A stretch of DNA of 64,000 bases, taken from contig OY856413.1 of the NCBI GenBank assembly GCA_963693085.1, positions 748,550,056 through 748,614,055 of the forward strand, written 5' to 3'. Shown here piece by piece: positions 21,248-34,200 of the stretch (position 1 is the stretch's first letter; the number at the start of each line of letters is the position of its first letter). The notes under the pieces were generated by a model. That model had not been told where the DNA came from, did no database searches, and worked only from the letters and a program-made list of their open reading frames with translations. The stretch comes from Alisma plantago-aquatica. Taxonomy: Eukaryota > Streptophyta > Magnoliopsida > Alismatales > Alismataceae. The position numbers and the translations under genes were made by a program.

Positions 21248-22962
21248 ATGGTAGAGGAACTCGATGTTAGATGTGCACGGCTAGGAATTGAGGATGAGGA
21301 GGGAGACTTCATGGACTTAGCAGATGGAGAAATGACATAGAAAGAGGAACATGTCTCATTGGATGTGGTGGCGAGACTATTGAAGGATAGGCCATATAAC
21401 TTCTAGGCTCTAAAACATACACTCACGCAGTCATGGGCTCTGTCGAGCAAAGTGATTTTCAAGCAGATTGACAATGAAGTCTTCATTGTTTAGTTCCTGC
21501 ACTGGAAGGACTAGGCAAAGGTGATAGACGATGGCTCATGGAACTTTGACAACCGACTCCTTTTGATCAAGGAGGTAGAGGACTCGAATCATCCGGTAAA
21601 GATTATATTTATCAAAAGTTACTTGTGGATTTGGCTCTATGGGATTCTGTTGGGGCATAGATCATAGCCGGAGATCAAGGTGATTGTGGGGAGGATCAGA
21701 CAAGTCATCAGGATCGATTGAGATGAGCTAGGTTGGGAGGCCTCTACTCCTATATGGGTAGGGTTGGATATCAACAAACCCATCAAATAGCTGAAACAGC
21801 AGATACACGATAAGAAGGGAGAGATGATCGACATGGAAATCAAGTACGAGTGGCTACCAAACTGTTGCTATGTCTGTGGAATTTTGGGACATCTAGATAA
21901 AGATTTCTCACTTCAAGAAGAGGAAGAGGGTCAAACGAGGCATTGGGGACCCTGACTTAAATCCTCACCAAGGAAACCTAGGGTTTCTGCTAAAGAGGAG
22001 GTCTATGGGGAAGGGGCGGAGGGTAAAGACATGGTTTTCCATATGAGGTCACAGAAGAAGGAAGGTAATAGCGGAAGAGTGATGACCTGATGGTTGATCT
22101 ACACGAAAGTAGGAGAGCAGGAGATGGGAATCGTAGGAAGGAGTAGTGCAGACAGAGTGGCATCATGGAAGAAAGATGGTGAATAGGTCGGGACACAAGC
22201 AGTCTTAGAGCACAGAGACAACATTATGGAAGGCTTCAATGCGTGTGAAATCTATACACTTCTGAGAACAACAAGGGGAGGCTCTCTAAGTATGCAGAAA
22301 ACCAATCCTTGTTAGTACAATATCACTTGAAAGAGAAAGATCTACAGAGGACCGCACAGGCTAGAGTAGTTCAGACCATGGGATTGACTACCCAAGAAAT
22401 AGAGCTACAGCATTTGCCAATCAAACTGAGAGAAAAGCCTTCCAATACAAGCACTATACTGAGGACAGATAGCAATCTCCAACAAACAAGGGGTCCAAGT
22501 CTAGCAAAGGTGTTTGGAGAGTTGAATGCAGATCTCAACCGAAATGAGGAGGTTGTGGAGAACGATCAAACCAACCTGATGAGAGAACCTACACTGAAAT
22601 TCAACGTTGGGACACAAGGAGAAAAGATGATAACAAAACGTCAGAGGAAGAAAGGTCTGGGAAAAGGAAAGAAAGACCTGAAAGAAGGAAGTGGCAGGAA
22701 ACTAAGGAAACCAAATATAAGGAGAAGGAAACTGAATCCTCTGGGGAGCCCAAGGGGCAGTCTTGAAACTTGTAATGTGCAACACGAGGGTGGAAAAAGA
22801 GGTAGGGAGACAGCATATTGTAGTGTGGAACTTGACAACTTTGATCATTCTTATGTGTTGAAAAAGCAGTTTACTGGTAATGAAGTATCAGTTGGTAGCC
22901 CCAAGGGCGATCTGCTTCAAGTAGCAGTAGTTGGGAAGGCCCAACCCCACAAACAATCATGA
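21248..22962 (+). pseudogene. LINE2 ORF1: DUF4283-like protein with zinc knuckle
   Basis: The frame starting at ATG 21248 (MVEELDVRCARLG) carries a decayed DUF4283-like region (SSKVIFKQIDNEVFIV, DGSWNFDNRLLLI, WEASTPIWVGLDINKPIK). A zinc knuckle follows near 21865 (CCYVCGILGHLDKDF), whose last Cys is now Phe. The C-terminal part is open as 22309-22962 in another frame, so at least one frameshift lies between. That tail is Lys/Arg-rich (GKGKKDLKEGSGRKLRK), as expected for nucleic-acid binding. Several stops occur in the first half. Its TGA overlaps the ORF2 ATG as ATGA. Confidence 0.8.
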
Positions 22963-25900
22963 AAATACTAGCATGGAACTATCGGGGAATGGGCCAACCC
23001 GACAATGTGACTGCTCTCCATACTTGGTGTTGGAGAGAGAGCTCAAACTTGGTTTTTCTTTCAGAAACCAAGATTCCAGACTCTAAATTGGAAATTGCAA
23101 AAAGAAAGTGTGGCTTCACTGAAGGGGTGTGTTTGTATAGCATTGGAAAGTTAGGAGGCCGAGACTGTGGTGGAAAGATATGATGTCTAAATTATTTCTT
23201 TTTCTCAGCATCATGTGGAGACTTTGATTATGGAAAATGATGTACAAAGACATTGGAAAGGTATAAGAATATATGGGTGGTTAAAGAAACAACAGAAGAC
23301 AAAAACTTGGGAACTAATGAGAAAGTTGAAACATGGAACAGATATTCTTGTCATCTTTTTTGGTGATTTCAACAAAATTTTGTCCAATGAGGAGAAGATG
23401 GGAGGTGATCTTAAACTAGACAGATGGATTCAAGACTTCCAGGATACAGTTGATGTGTGTGAGCTTCTGAACTTGGGATGTGAAAGAAATCCCTTTACTT
23501 GGATGAAAGGAAGATCGATGGATACATTAATTAAAGAAAGGCTAGATAGAGCATTAGCATCACCCTGTTGGCATTAGATGTTTACATACTGCAAGGTTTT
23601 TCATCTTCCTACATATGAATCGGACCACTCCCCCATCATTATTTCTACTGATAGAATAAAGGAAAGAAAAGGAAAAAAGTAAAAAAAAAATATGTTTGAA
23701 CCTATGTGGGCCGCAGAAGACAGTTGTGAGACTGTCATTAAAGAGTTCTGGGACTAATTTCCAAACAGTTATTTTCTGGGTAAAGATAAAAGGGTGCAGT
23801 GAGAAACTTTAGTTCTGCGCATATGAAAAATTTAGGAGATGGAAAAAGAAGATAAAGGAAACTGAAAAAGTACTTGAAGAAGAATAGAAGAAACCACCTG
23901 ACCATCACGTCTTGGAGAGATGTGAGGAGTTGGCTAAAGAACTTCAATATTAGCATTAGAAGAAGTCAATTATTGGCACACCAGGTCTAGGGTGAATAAA
24001 ATGAAGCATGGGGACAAAAATACTACTTAATTCCATCACAAGGCATCACAAAGGAAAAAAGAAATCATATTATGGGGCTGAAAACTAGTGACTAGGTATG
24101 GAAGACAGATGAGGAGGTTAAAAAAATTATACTAAATTTCTATTTTGAACTCTTCACTAGTTCAAATCCATCAAACTTTGAAGAGGCAAAAAAAGGCATC
24201 CTTCATGTTGTTTCCCAGAAGATGAGAGAAAATTTGGAGAAGGGCCTTACGGATGATAGGATAAAAAGGTCATCCAACAAATGCATCCCAATAAGGCGTT
24301 GGGTCCTGAAGGTATGAAAACTATCTTTTACCAAAAATATTTGCATGACGTGGGGAAAGATGATTAAAATTACATAAATGGATGGTGGAAAGGAAAGGTG
24401 GACCTAGAGGGGATCAACTAGAATTTGGTTGTGTTGATACCTAAAGTTGCAAAATCAAAAGGAATTGCTGAATTTCGGCTTATCAGTCCCTGTAATGTCA
24501 TCTATAAAATTTTGGCTAAGGTGGTAGAAAATAGATTAAAGCCCCTCATGGAAAGTCTAATTACTGCAAATCAGAGTGCCTTTATTTTTGCATAATGATA
24601 AAGGATAATGCCTTGATTGTCTATGAATGTTTCCACAAAATGCGCTCAGGTCCGAGGGTAAAAAAAGACATATGGCTTTGAAGTTAGACATGCCCAAGGC
24701 TTATGACAGGGTGGAGTGGAGATTCCTTAATTTTGTAATGGAGAGGATGGGGTTTGGCTTAGCATGGAGGTCCAAGATCATGGAGTGTGTCACAGCTGTT
24801 CAGCATTCCTTAACCATAAATGGAGACCAGACTACGAAGATTAAACCTACATGTGGCCTGCGACAGGGTGACTCTCTCTCCCTATCTTTTTATTCTATAT
24901 ATTGAAGCTTTTTCTACATCCGTTCTTCTTGTTGCTCAGGATAACATCATACATGGAATAAAAGTGAGCCGCACTTGTCTTTGTATTTCTCACCTCTTCT
25001 TTGCAAATAACAGCATCCTTTTTGCTAGAGTAAACTGACAAGAATGCCTGGATTTAGCTGACTTGACTAACTAGTACGAACAGGCACCGGGCCAAAATAT
25101 AAGCATATCCAAAACGGAGATTGCTTTCACAAAAGGGTTGAACTTTCACATTCGTGTGGAGCTTAGAGATCTGGTTTGAGTAAAAGAGGTGGACAGACAT
25201 GCAAAGTACCTAGGTCTTCTGACAGCAGTAGGACGGTCTATAAAGGATCTGGAAAAGGCTATAGGGGTGGAAAGAGAAGTTGTTATCGAAACCGGAAAAG
25301 GATGTCATAATCAAATCAATTGCCCAAGCCATTCTTGCGTATGTGATGAATATCATTCAAGTCCCTGAAGGTCTTCTAAAGGATATCCATAGTTGTATTG
25401 CTAGATTCTAGTGCGGGTGAAAGGAACTGAAAGGAAACTTTCTTGACAGTCATGGGCACAGCTATGTAAGCCAAAAAAAAGGTAGAGGTATGGGATTTTG
25501 TGACCTGCAATCTTTCAACCAAGCCATGCTAGAAAAACAACTATGGAGACTCACTACGAATCCGGACACCCTAGCACACAAAGTCCTAAAAGCAAGATAT
25601 TTTCCAAAAGCTTCCATCATGCAAGCGGCGAGGGGGTACTATCCAAGCTTTCCCTGGGGGAGTTTATGAGGTGCAAAACATTTACTCTTGGAAGGTCTGA
25701 AGTGGAGGATAGGTGATAGTAAGACCAGCAATATTTGGAAAGACCACTAGGTGGAGGGAAGAGAAAACAATCTGGAGGATTTGCTAATGGAGGACCCAGA
25801 CGTACCCAGAGTTGGTGGATGCAAATACGAAGACATGGGATGTGCAAAAAATCCAGTCCATTTTTCCACCGGATATTGCAAGGAGTATTATAGCCACACC

Positions 25901-26759
25901 CATCAGCAGGAGACAGCCAGAAGATATAGTGTTCTGGTGGTCAGAGAAGAATGGAAATTACTCTACGGAAATGGCTTACTCGCTTAGTCTGAGTATCACA
26001 GGAGCCGAATATAACCAATGAGGCAGTCTGGAAAATTATTTGGAAGACGTCGTGGCCACCCAAACTGTCACAGTTCCTTTGGAGGTTTCTTACGAGTAGC
26101 CTAGATACAGTTGGGCGGTTATGGGACAAACGCTGCCATGGAACGGGTATTTGTCAGCCGTGCAGAAGAGAGAAAGAAACTATCATGCACATGACTTTTC
26201 GGTGCAACAAGACGAACAAGGTATGGCGTAGCTTCCAAGAACAAAGAGTTACGGGAACAGGGTGGTATTTAACTCACAAAACAAAAAACTGATATACACC
26301 ACTCAATATTTTTTTGGCGTTGATCTCTGATTACCAATCAGCGAAGGAGCAGTTGGGTGATGATGCATGTCAGGCGACTAGGATTGTAAATGAGTGGAAA
26401 TACCCGACAGTGGGCACTATTAAACTGAACACTGATTTGGACGTCGGGGGTACAGGGATGATTGGCTTGGCGGGTGCTTTCCGTAGGAATAATTCTACTC
26501 ATAACCGGTCATATATCCGGGGTCTTACCCGGACATCGGTAATGTCCACCTGCTCGTCCAACTACTTGCTGCGCCCCATGCGTATTTAAAGCAATGTCTC
26601 CAATTCCCCATGTTCCTACATGCAAAAGCCATGCATGAAATTATTATCTCGTCACCAAATACAAATCTACCACCTCAATTTTCAGTTTCCCTTTAATGAT
26701 TCCCTCTATTTTATTTCGTATTTCGTATATAGCTGCAAATCATCTCAATCATCCCCCTC

Positions 26760-27420
26760 CTTATTCATTTCCGCCCAGAGTAAGTATTGTATGTGCCATT
26801 TATTCATGTTGAATCAGTTCCGTCCAACTATGAGTAAGTATTGTACGTAGTATTTGTTCATGTTGAACCAGCTCCGCCCCTCTGATGCAAATAATGGGGT
26901 ACTGTACTTTTACTTCTTACAAAAATGATAAAAATCAGAATGGGGTACGTAGGTAATGTACTGTAAATTTGACAAATTTAAATCAAGAATAAGGGAGTGA
27001 GTTGTACTTGGTGAAAATTAACAGGGAGGCGGAGTGTGTACTGTACCCAGCAGAAATGATTTGGTAGGTATTGTACCCCATTCTGTTTTGAGAATAATAA
27101 TTAGGTAATGTACTTATTGTTGAATTGTATAAGTGATTAATGTTTTGTTGGGTATTGTACTTTTGTTTCTTACATAAATGAAAATCATAATGGGGTATTG
27201 TACTTACTGAAATAAATTGGTAGGTATTGTACTATAAATTTGACAAATTTAAATCAAGAGTAAGGGAGTGAGTATTGTACTTGGCGGAAATGAATAGGGA
27301 GGGGGAGTGAGTATTGTACTTGGCGGAAATGATTTGGTAGGTATTGTAATGTAATTTTGACAAGCTTAAATCAAAAGTAAGGGAGTGAGTACTGTACTTT
27401 GCGGAAATGAACAGGGAGGT
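26760..27420. repeat. subterminal GTATTGTAC repeats of the first foldback unit
   Basis: More than ten copies of (G)TA(T/C)TGTAC(TT) occur, several inside a longer repeated phrase (AAATCAAGAGTAAGGGAGTG, then GGCGGAAATGA). The phrase recurs at about 26985, 27250 and 27370. Confidence 0.8.
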
Positions 27421-28189
27421 GGATGTTTGAGGAGATTTGCTGCTATATACAAGATTCAAAATTTTGAATTTGAATGTTTTTACAACCTGTGATGGACTAA
27501 AATATCTGTGGGTGGGTGGATATATTCTCTGCACTTTGCATGTGCTTTTCATGGATTTTGCATGACTTTTTCATGAGTAGTAATACAAAAACAGCTACAG
27601 GCTGCTGGTTATATGTTCCCGAGATCCGGGTGGGCTGGCGAGTGGGTCTGCCGGGTGTGGGTAGCGTTACTCGGAGGAGCTACGCTACACACAACCGGCC
27701 AGCCACCCGCTGGCATACCCGGTTCTCGGGAACTCTCAACTGTTGCGCCCCACTACCTGCAAAAGATGGCAGCAACAATTAAAGCAATAAAAGATGAGGG
27801 AATTAGAAGAGAGAGAAAATGCTTTTGTCCATAACTTTCAATTCGGAGTGTATTTTTTGATAAAATAAATTGTATTAGAATCCTTGTAGAAAATACTTTC
27901 CAACAAGACTAGTGTTAACATATTTTGAAATAATGATATTACGCGAGAAACATAGTACCATATATTAGGATATCATACACATGTTCTGGGTACAGACGTA
28001 CAGTACTCGTGAGTATTGTACTTTTGAATGAAGGAGGATCAACAGTACTCGTGAGTACTGTACTTATGGATCCATAAGAACTGCAGCCATTTGTTAATAC
28101 TCAAGCATAAGTATAATACCTACCAAATTACAAAACCAAGCATAATCGTATAATTGATGTAGAAGTATAAGTACAGTACCTTCGGAATA

Positions 28190-28370
28190 GCGTAGCAACA
28201 TTAGTCATCTGGACAATTTCTTTTACAGAATGCAGACATAAGTTAAGTACCTACTTGTTAATGATCTCAAAAGTCAGAATCACATAGCAACATTAGTCAT
28301 CTGGACAATTTCTTTTATAAAATACAGACATAAGTTGAGTATCTACTTGTTAATGCACATCAGATCAAAA
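28190..28370. repeat. 92-bp direct duplication inside the second foldback unit
   Basis: AACATTAGTCATCTGGACAA occurs at about 28197 and 28289, followed in both by TTTCTTTTA, CAGACATAAGTT and CTACTTGTTAATG. Confidence 0.85.
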
Positions 28371-29399
28371 ATCACCTATAAAATGCAACCATAAGTATTG
28401 TACCCACATGTTAATTTCAACTCAGTTACTTACGCATAAGTACAGTACCTAACAAATTATAAATCAAGTATAATTGTATAACTAGTCTAGAAGAATAAGT
28501 ACAATACCTACGAATTGTCATAACATTCAAAAGTACAGTACTCACGAGTATTGTACGCCTGTACCCAGAACATGTGTATGATATCCTAATATGTGGTACT
28601 ATGTTTCTCACGTAATATCATTATTTCAAAATATATTAACACTAGTCTTGTTGGAAAGTATTTTCTACAAGGATTCTAATTCAATTTATTTTATCGAAAA
28701 ATACACTCCGAATTGAAACTTATGGACAAAAGCATTTTCTCTCTCTTCTATTTCCCTCATCTTTTATTGCTTCAATTGTTGCTGCCATCTTTTGCAGGTA
28801 GTGGGACGCAGCAGTTGAGAGTTCCCGAGAATCAGGTATGCCAGCGGGTGGCTGGTCGGGCATGAGTAGAATTTTTCTATTGGAGAGGCAATAGCTTTGA
28901 GGCTGGCACTCGAGCAAGCTGTTGTGTGGGGGCTCCATAATATCCATGTGGAGTCAGACTCGTAGATCTTGATCAGTGCTTTGCAGCAAAAAGGATACAG
29001 GCGTGATTATCTTGGCCTCATCGTTGAGGATATTTTATCCATGAGGAGTATTCTTAAATGTTATTTCTTTTTCTTATGTTCCTAGAGTTGCCAATAATGT
29101 AGCGCATTTATCTGGCTAAGAAAGTTGTAGTTGGTGAACTTACCAGCAGTCCTGACCTGGACCTCTTGAGCAGGCTCACGAGGGAACTGTCTTGTTGCTT
29201 GGTTATTAGTTAAATGATAGTTGATGCGGACTCTCTTGTCCGCATCCCACCTTCAAAAAAAAGTATGATCATCATTATCACTTATTTGCAATAGGTTTAG
29301 GTTCAACAAGATAAGTTGGATTAGTGATACACATCAGCTCATTATGATGACTATTAGTTTACATCCATGAGGGAAAAGGTAAGACTACAAAGTTATGGT

Positions 29400-30180
29400 C
29401 ACAGAACCATCGACTCTACATCATTAAAACCAAACCATAAAATCATGAGCTTCACCTAAAACCATCGGATATTGGAACATCAAACCCCGACCATCAAATC
29501 ATGATCTTCATCCAAGAGCGTCGGATGTTGGATAAACAAAGTCATCGAATGAAATACAAGTAAAACCTTGAATCGTTCTTCTAGAGAAACCATTAAGTTA
29601 TGGCCTAGAAGAGTCACCAACATGACCTAGTCAAGCCATTGGTTGTGAAACCCAAGACCACCATCGGTTGTGGCATCCAGTGCTACCATTGGTTGTGGTA
29701 CCTAGTACCACCATCGCTTGTTGTCCATCAGATCATGAGTCGGAAGAACCATCAACCTAAGAAGCAGAAGATCCATCAGTGTTGAACCAGAACAACCATT
29801 GGTTGATGACCCAGTGAGACCATCGAGTGTGGGACCCAATGAGGCCATTTGTTGTGGTCAACAAGTGGAAAACATATCCAAAACCCAAGTGAAACCATTG
29901 TTTGGAGATGAAGGAAAATGCACAAGAGAAACCACTTCATGTAGGCACCAAAACCATCGTTTGAGGGGAACGCAACCATCGTTTGTAGAGGGGAAACCGT
30001 CTCCATCATTTACGTGCACAAGAGAGAACCCAAAATAGCAACTAAAACAAGGCCATCGAATGACACAAGAAGGTCAAGCAAAATAGCACTAAGAACCCAA
30101 CCATCGGGTTGCAAAATAAGAAGGAAAATCAGCTCAAAAACCCTAAGTGGTGACCATCATTTGTGGAACAAGAACCATTA
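29400..30180. repeat. dispersed ACCATCGGTTGTGG-type motif array in the gypsy1 LTR
   Basis: ACCATC or ACCATT followed by G(G/T)TTGTGG or a close variant recurs roughly every 30-60 bases (about 29640, 29690, 29715, 29800, 29840, 29900, 29950, 29975, 30100, 30150). The surrounding sequence is not conserved between copies. Confidence 0.7.
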
Positions 30181-30436
30181 TTTTTCACATGGATGCAAGG
30201 TATAAAGCTTCCTCTACCAGGGAAGGTTTGTGGAAAAGGCTTTAGGGTTCATCCAAGAAGATAACTACTCAAGAAACATCACTTAAGCTTAAACCCTAGG
30301 CAAAGGTAGCATCTTTATACTTAACACTATATTTTAGAGCAAGATCTAGTACATGCAAGCTAGAAGTAAGCAATAAACATGGAGAAAGTTATATAACTTG
30401 CCACTAGGAAGAAGATGAATCTCCAATTACCTTGGC

Positions 30437-30560
30437 TCCTTCTTCTCCACCAAGAAAGGGGGATGAGATGTAGACAGCAAGAAAGAAGAAAGAGGGTCCA
30501 TAGGATTTGTTTGCATGCAAGAGGGAAGGTATATAAAGCTATGGGTGAGAGGGGAGAGAA
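30437..30560 (-). promoter_or_regulatory. putative LTR promoter/leader module (gypsy1)
   Basis: The minus strand reads GCTTTATATACC (about 30529-30540), then CCCTCTTGCATGC and later the complement of TTCTCCACCAAG. It lies about 760 bases from the LTR outer edge. The order and spacing match the Athila module at 3725-3870. Promoter function is inferred. Confidence 0.5.
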
Positions 30561-31296
30561 GGTTAAGGTATCTAGCTAAGCTTACCATGTGTCCATGGCC
30601 ACAAACATCACGTCCATGCAAAGTAGCATGTCCTTCAATTGTAGGAGCCAGGAGGACCATCTTTTGTTGACTCGCAAACCAACCATCTACCTTCAACAAT
30701 ACGATAACCATTGGATCATGACCCTTGGTCACAAATGTGAAAACTCTAGCTCCACCATTAGTTTGCACCACCACTTAGTGAACCACCAACCCAAGGATAT
30801 CCAAGAGGGAAAACCATCAACCATCACACCTCTAGGGACCACCATCGGATCCCAATACACCAGGAGAGGCATCAATTCCCAACAAATAAGGGGAACCATC
30901 AAGTTCTACCATTCAAGGTAGTTTATCCATGAGAGGGAAACCCTAACTCAGCCCTAGAAAGGAATCACCACCAAACCAAGATCTAACAAGGAGCCCTATG
31001 GCACAACTAGCTCAAGCATGGTAAGAAAATATATAGGGCACCACAAGTATGTGAAAAATTGCAAGAAAAACCTCAAATATGTGTAAATTATAGAAAACCC
31101 CAAAACAAGGATATTATGGGTCTACTAGTTCCGAACCTAGAGCAACTTGCTCAAACAGTGTCCAAACTGGACCAAACTTGAAACTTAAGCTTGTCACAAG
31201 ATATCAAAGCACATATTAGGGTTTAATTATGGTTTTAAGCATCAAATTATGATTAGAAAGCATGTTCATCCATAAAGCAAGGTCAGGGGTCTTACA

Positions 31297-34200
31297 AAGC
31301 CATTATGTCTCATCTATGTAATGATTATAAATATGGGAAAAGGAGAATCACTTTTTTTAAATGATCTTTGTCTGCACAAATAGTGTACAATCCATCAAAA
31401 AGTTTGGTAGACAAATTATTAGGAGGTACCTATTTATCTTTACATGAAAATTAGTGTGCTAGTTTGTTACCATCCCTCTTTACATGCATGTAAAAAATGT
31501 TCAAAAATTGATTCCATATCCCTTGCAAGTCATGAGAAAAAAAACATGTTTCTGCCTTTCATTGATGTTACTATGAAATGAATTTATGGCTCCAAAATTT
31601 AGATTCAATTAAATTCCTTCCATTCCTCTCTTTATTGCCTCCTCAACACACTAGTGAATTGCTTCAGCTACCACGACAGCAATGTATGCCAACTGGTTTA
31701 TGGTTTTTTGGCATGTAGGGATCATGTTGCCACTCACTTTCTTGATCATGAGACCCAACCCATTTTATTAATTCCTCAACTAGGAAGTATCCATGTTTTC
31801 TTTGGTGACAATCCCAAGTAGCCTTCTCGATATATTGATTGGGTTTCTAGAGCCTTGGTGTTCCACCAAAAACATGGCAGTTGTACTTCTTATAGTCTGT
31901 GATTAGGCAGAGAGAAATGGTTTCATGCGGTCACCTCTGTCTAATTTGAACTATGTTCATTCCTCCTTTTACAATTTTTGTAGAGCCTTAGTGTCACTAC
32001 TTCTAATTGTAGAAGGATTATTTTACCCATAGACATGTTGAAGAATGCATTAAAACGCATCCTTAGGAGCATCACAGATTAAGGATGGGATATTTCACAG
32101 ACTCCCATACCTTCTTCATCTGGATGCACATAAGCACAGCATGTACAATTGATTCCTCCTCTCTATTACACACTAGGCACTTCACATCATGAAGAGAGTG
32201 ACTTACATGGATTTACCCCTCATGGAAAGGCACCCAATTTCCACCCACCATGAAAAAAATTATAATTTTATTGCTCAGTGCATACTTTGTATCTTCTTCA
32301 CTTCCTGTTATTTTTATCATGTCGAGTTGGATTCTAGAGAGGCATGTTCCTTAGGATCTCAAAATAGTATGTCATCTTTATAGAGAACTTCCCGCTCTTT
32401 TCCAACCTCCAGGATGCCAAATCTCATTTTCTTTTATGATGGAATGTTAATTTTGAAATCTGATCAACTATTCTAGGGATAATGGATTATTGAAGTATAT
32501 CTATCTTCCATGTGGTATTTGTGTCATCAAAAAAATCACTCACTCCATCCAAGTTTTTGTTATCCCTCTTTGGTCTTGTTGAATGTTTCTTCCTTCATTT
32601 GGTATCCATCTACCCTCCCAAAATTTGACATATGCACCATTCCATGTTCACCGTTCAACCCCTCCCATGAGCAATAGTCTTACATCCTAGATACTCCTCC
32701 ATGTTAAGCTAAATAAAAATTCTCTTATAGACTTAGAAAAGGATGTTCTTTTGGAGTATAGGTGCTTTAGAATTGTACTGGCTAGAAACTACATATTTGT
32801 GAATAAGTGTTAACAATGATTTGCAAAAAGAGCTTGGTTGAACAACTTTAGATTTTGTCATCCAATCGGTCCTTGGAGTTTTGAAAGACAATATTTTTTT
32901 CCCATACTTACTAATAAAAATTTATTTATTCCCCCATATATCCCCACTTAAATGTGGCTATGGAACTGTGAATATCATCGATCAGACCCTATGGAGGTAG
33001 AACGACACCCATAATACATGTTGGAATTGTGTGTGCTATTTCCTTTATTAGTACTTCATTAATTTTATTGAAATAAGTTTCTTCTTCCAACCATATAGTT
33101 TTTTACAAATCAACTATTTGATTTCAGAATATTGTAACTTTTATGTCTTCTAATGCTCATAGAAAGTCTCATAAGTGAAATATATTTGCATGCCTTCCCA
33201 CCTCTAGCATATAAAGCCTTATGCAATTATGTGTTTGTCTTTTCATGTACAAATTATTACTAAAAGATTCCTCTGACTTAGAAACATTAGTCTTCTGAGT
33301 TAATACTCACTCAACTTGTTGGTAATATCAACCAAACAAGCCCAATCTTCCATAATCACTCTATAAATAAATATGCTACTATCTATAAAGAAAATTATGT
33401 GAGGTAATCGCTAACCCACCCCATATCTCTATTTATCCTTGTGGATTAGGCTTTCTTTTGTTTCTTTGATGATAGACATATAAAACATGCTTTTATATGA
33501 AAAAACAAGATAAGGAGAGATAGGATTACATTGGCAAAGTCCTCTATTTAGATTAATTATTTCTTTGTTCTTCCATTCATATAGATTGAGTGAGATGCAC
33601 TAAAATACATTTTGGAATGTTCAGCCTCATCTTCTACCAAAAACCCATAGTTTCCATGAATTTATGTTGGAAGTTCCTCTCAGTTCAATCATAGTCATTG
33701 CTCATATCCAACTTCACTGTCAGCATTCATTTTTTCTCTTCAACTTCATTATGTTGAACAACTGATAGGCAACTAAAGAGTTGTTTGTCTAACAACAAAT
33801 GCATTTTCATATTCATTTATAACTCTTTTCAAATGGGATTCAATTAATTGACCATGACTTTCAAGAGGATGTTGTACAAAACATTTCCCAATTTAAGAGA
33901 GTCTAATGTTGATAATTTTCTTTGTATGCCAACACTTATATATAAATACAATAGCAGTTTTATTTACCTCCTCAATCTTCTACCTTCATTACCACCAGCT
34001 TTTTTTGTAGAAGAAACAAAAATATGCCATCTAACTATAGAATTCGGGATCTGCCATCCAACAAGTTTCAAACTATGATTTCCAATCTCTAGAAATATTA
34101 TTTTTTATTTCCTCAAAAGAAAGTCGCACTTTAGCATTGTTTGAATATTATATTGGTGAATGGGGGACCACTAGTTTCCCATGAATGTGTAGCCAATCGT

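Larger units (their letters stand above)
26490..28866. mobile_element. composite foldback/long-TIR DNA element inside LINE2
   Basis: The outermost ends are inverted: ATTCTACTCAT near 26490 and ATGAGTAGAAT near 28860, and the next 80 bases also match as diverged inverted repeats. A much stronger inverted pair of about 330-370 bp links 27670-28040 with 28540-28866 (shared GGCATACC, CTCGGGAACTCTCAACTG, AAAGATGGCAGCAACAATT). A third, shorter inverted copy at about 27600-27665 faces the one at 27670. I read two side-by-side units, 26490-27665 and 27670-28866. Both are packed with GTATTGTACTT/AAGTACAGTACC words. No transposase and no clear target duplication are visible; Mutator-like or foldback affiliation is a guess. 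Confidence 0.7.
22959..29215 (+). pseudogene. LINE2 ORF2: endonuclease, reverse transcriptase, zf-RVT, RNase H
   Basis: The start is the ATG at 22959 (MKILAWNYRGMGQP), the usual first strand of the APE endonuclease. Further endonuclease pieces follow: LSETKIPD, then FFGDFNKIL and KERLDRALA (23215-23577). RT pieces lie at about 24300-25040 (KLDMPKAYDRVEW, GLRQGDSLSL); the FADD box is altered (FFANNSILF). A zf-RVT-like CRRE...HMTFRC is at about 26160-26215. RNase H starts at about 26400 (KLNTDLDVGG), breaks at the foldback element, and resumes at about 28880 (EAIALRLALEQAVVWG, VESDS, SALQQKGYRRDYLG). Many stops make it non-functional. Confidence 0.85.
21099..29260 (+). mobile_element. L1-type LINE ('LINE2'), full-length but decayed
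   Basis: Bounded by a perfect 17-bp target duplication and ending in a short poly-A (29255-29262). Order: 5' UTR of about 150 bases, ORF1 (21248-22962), ORF2 (22959-about 29215), 3' UTR of about 40 bases. The foldback element at 26490-28866 interrupts the RNase H. Without it the LINE is about 5.8 kb. It sits in the gypsy1 LTR. Confidence 0.92.
14263..31296 (-). mobile_element. gypsy1: Tekay/Del-like chromovirus, decayed, lacking its 3' end
   Basis: Minus-strand order: 5' LTR (31296 down to 19287, split by LINE2), tRNA-iMet primer site (19279-19267), gag, protease, RT, RNase H, integrase. The 3' LTR is not in the window; the Athila element interrupts just after the integrase. The LTR start on the minus strand (TGTAAGACCCCTGACC) is close to that of gypsy2 (TGTAACATCCCTGACC), and the proteins align with gypsy2 along their length, so the two are relatives in one clade. 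All coding regions carry many stops and frameshifts. Confidence 0.85.
29278..31296 (-). repeat. gypsy1 5' LTR, outer part with promoter region
   Basis: This segment continues the LTR left of LINE2 and ends (plus-strand view) in CTTACA at 31296. On the minus strand that is TGTAAGACCCCTGACC, the counterpart of the gypsy2 LTR start. To the right the sequence changes to the old LINE relic. No supported coding sequence. Confidence 0.8.

Noticed and set aside
22309..22962. Stand-alone Lys-rich nuclear protein gene
   Set aside because: It is the C-terminal part of LINE2 ORF1: it lies between the zinc-knuckle region and the ORF2 start and overlaps that start by four bases.
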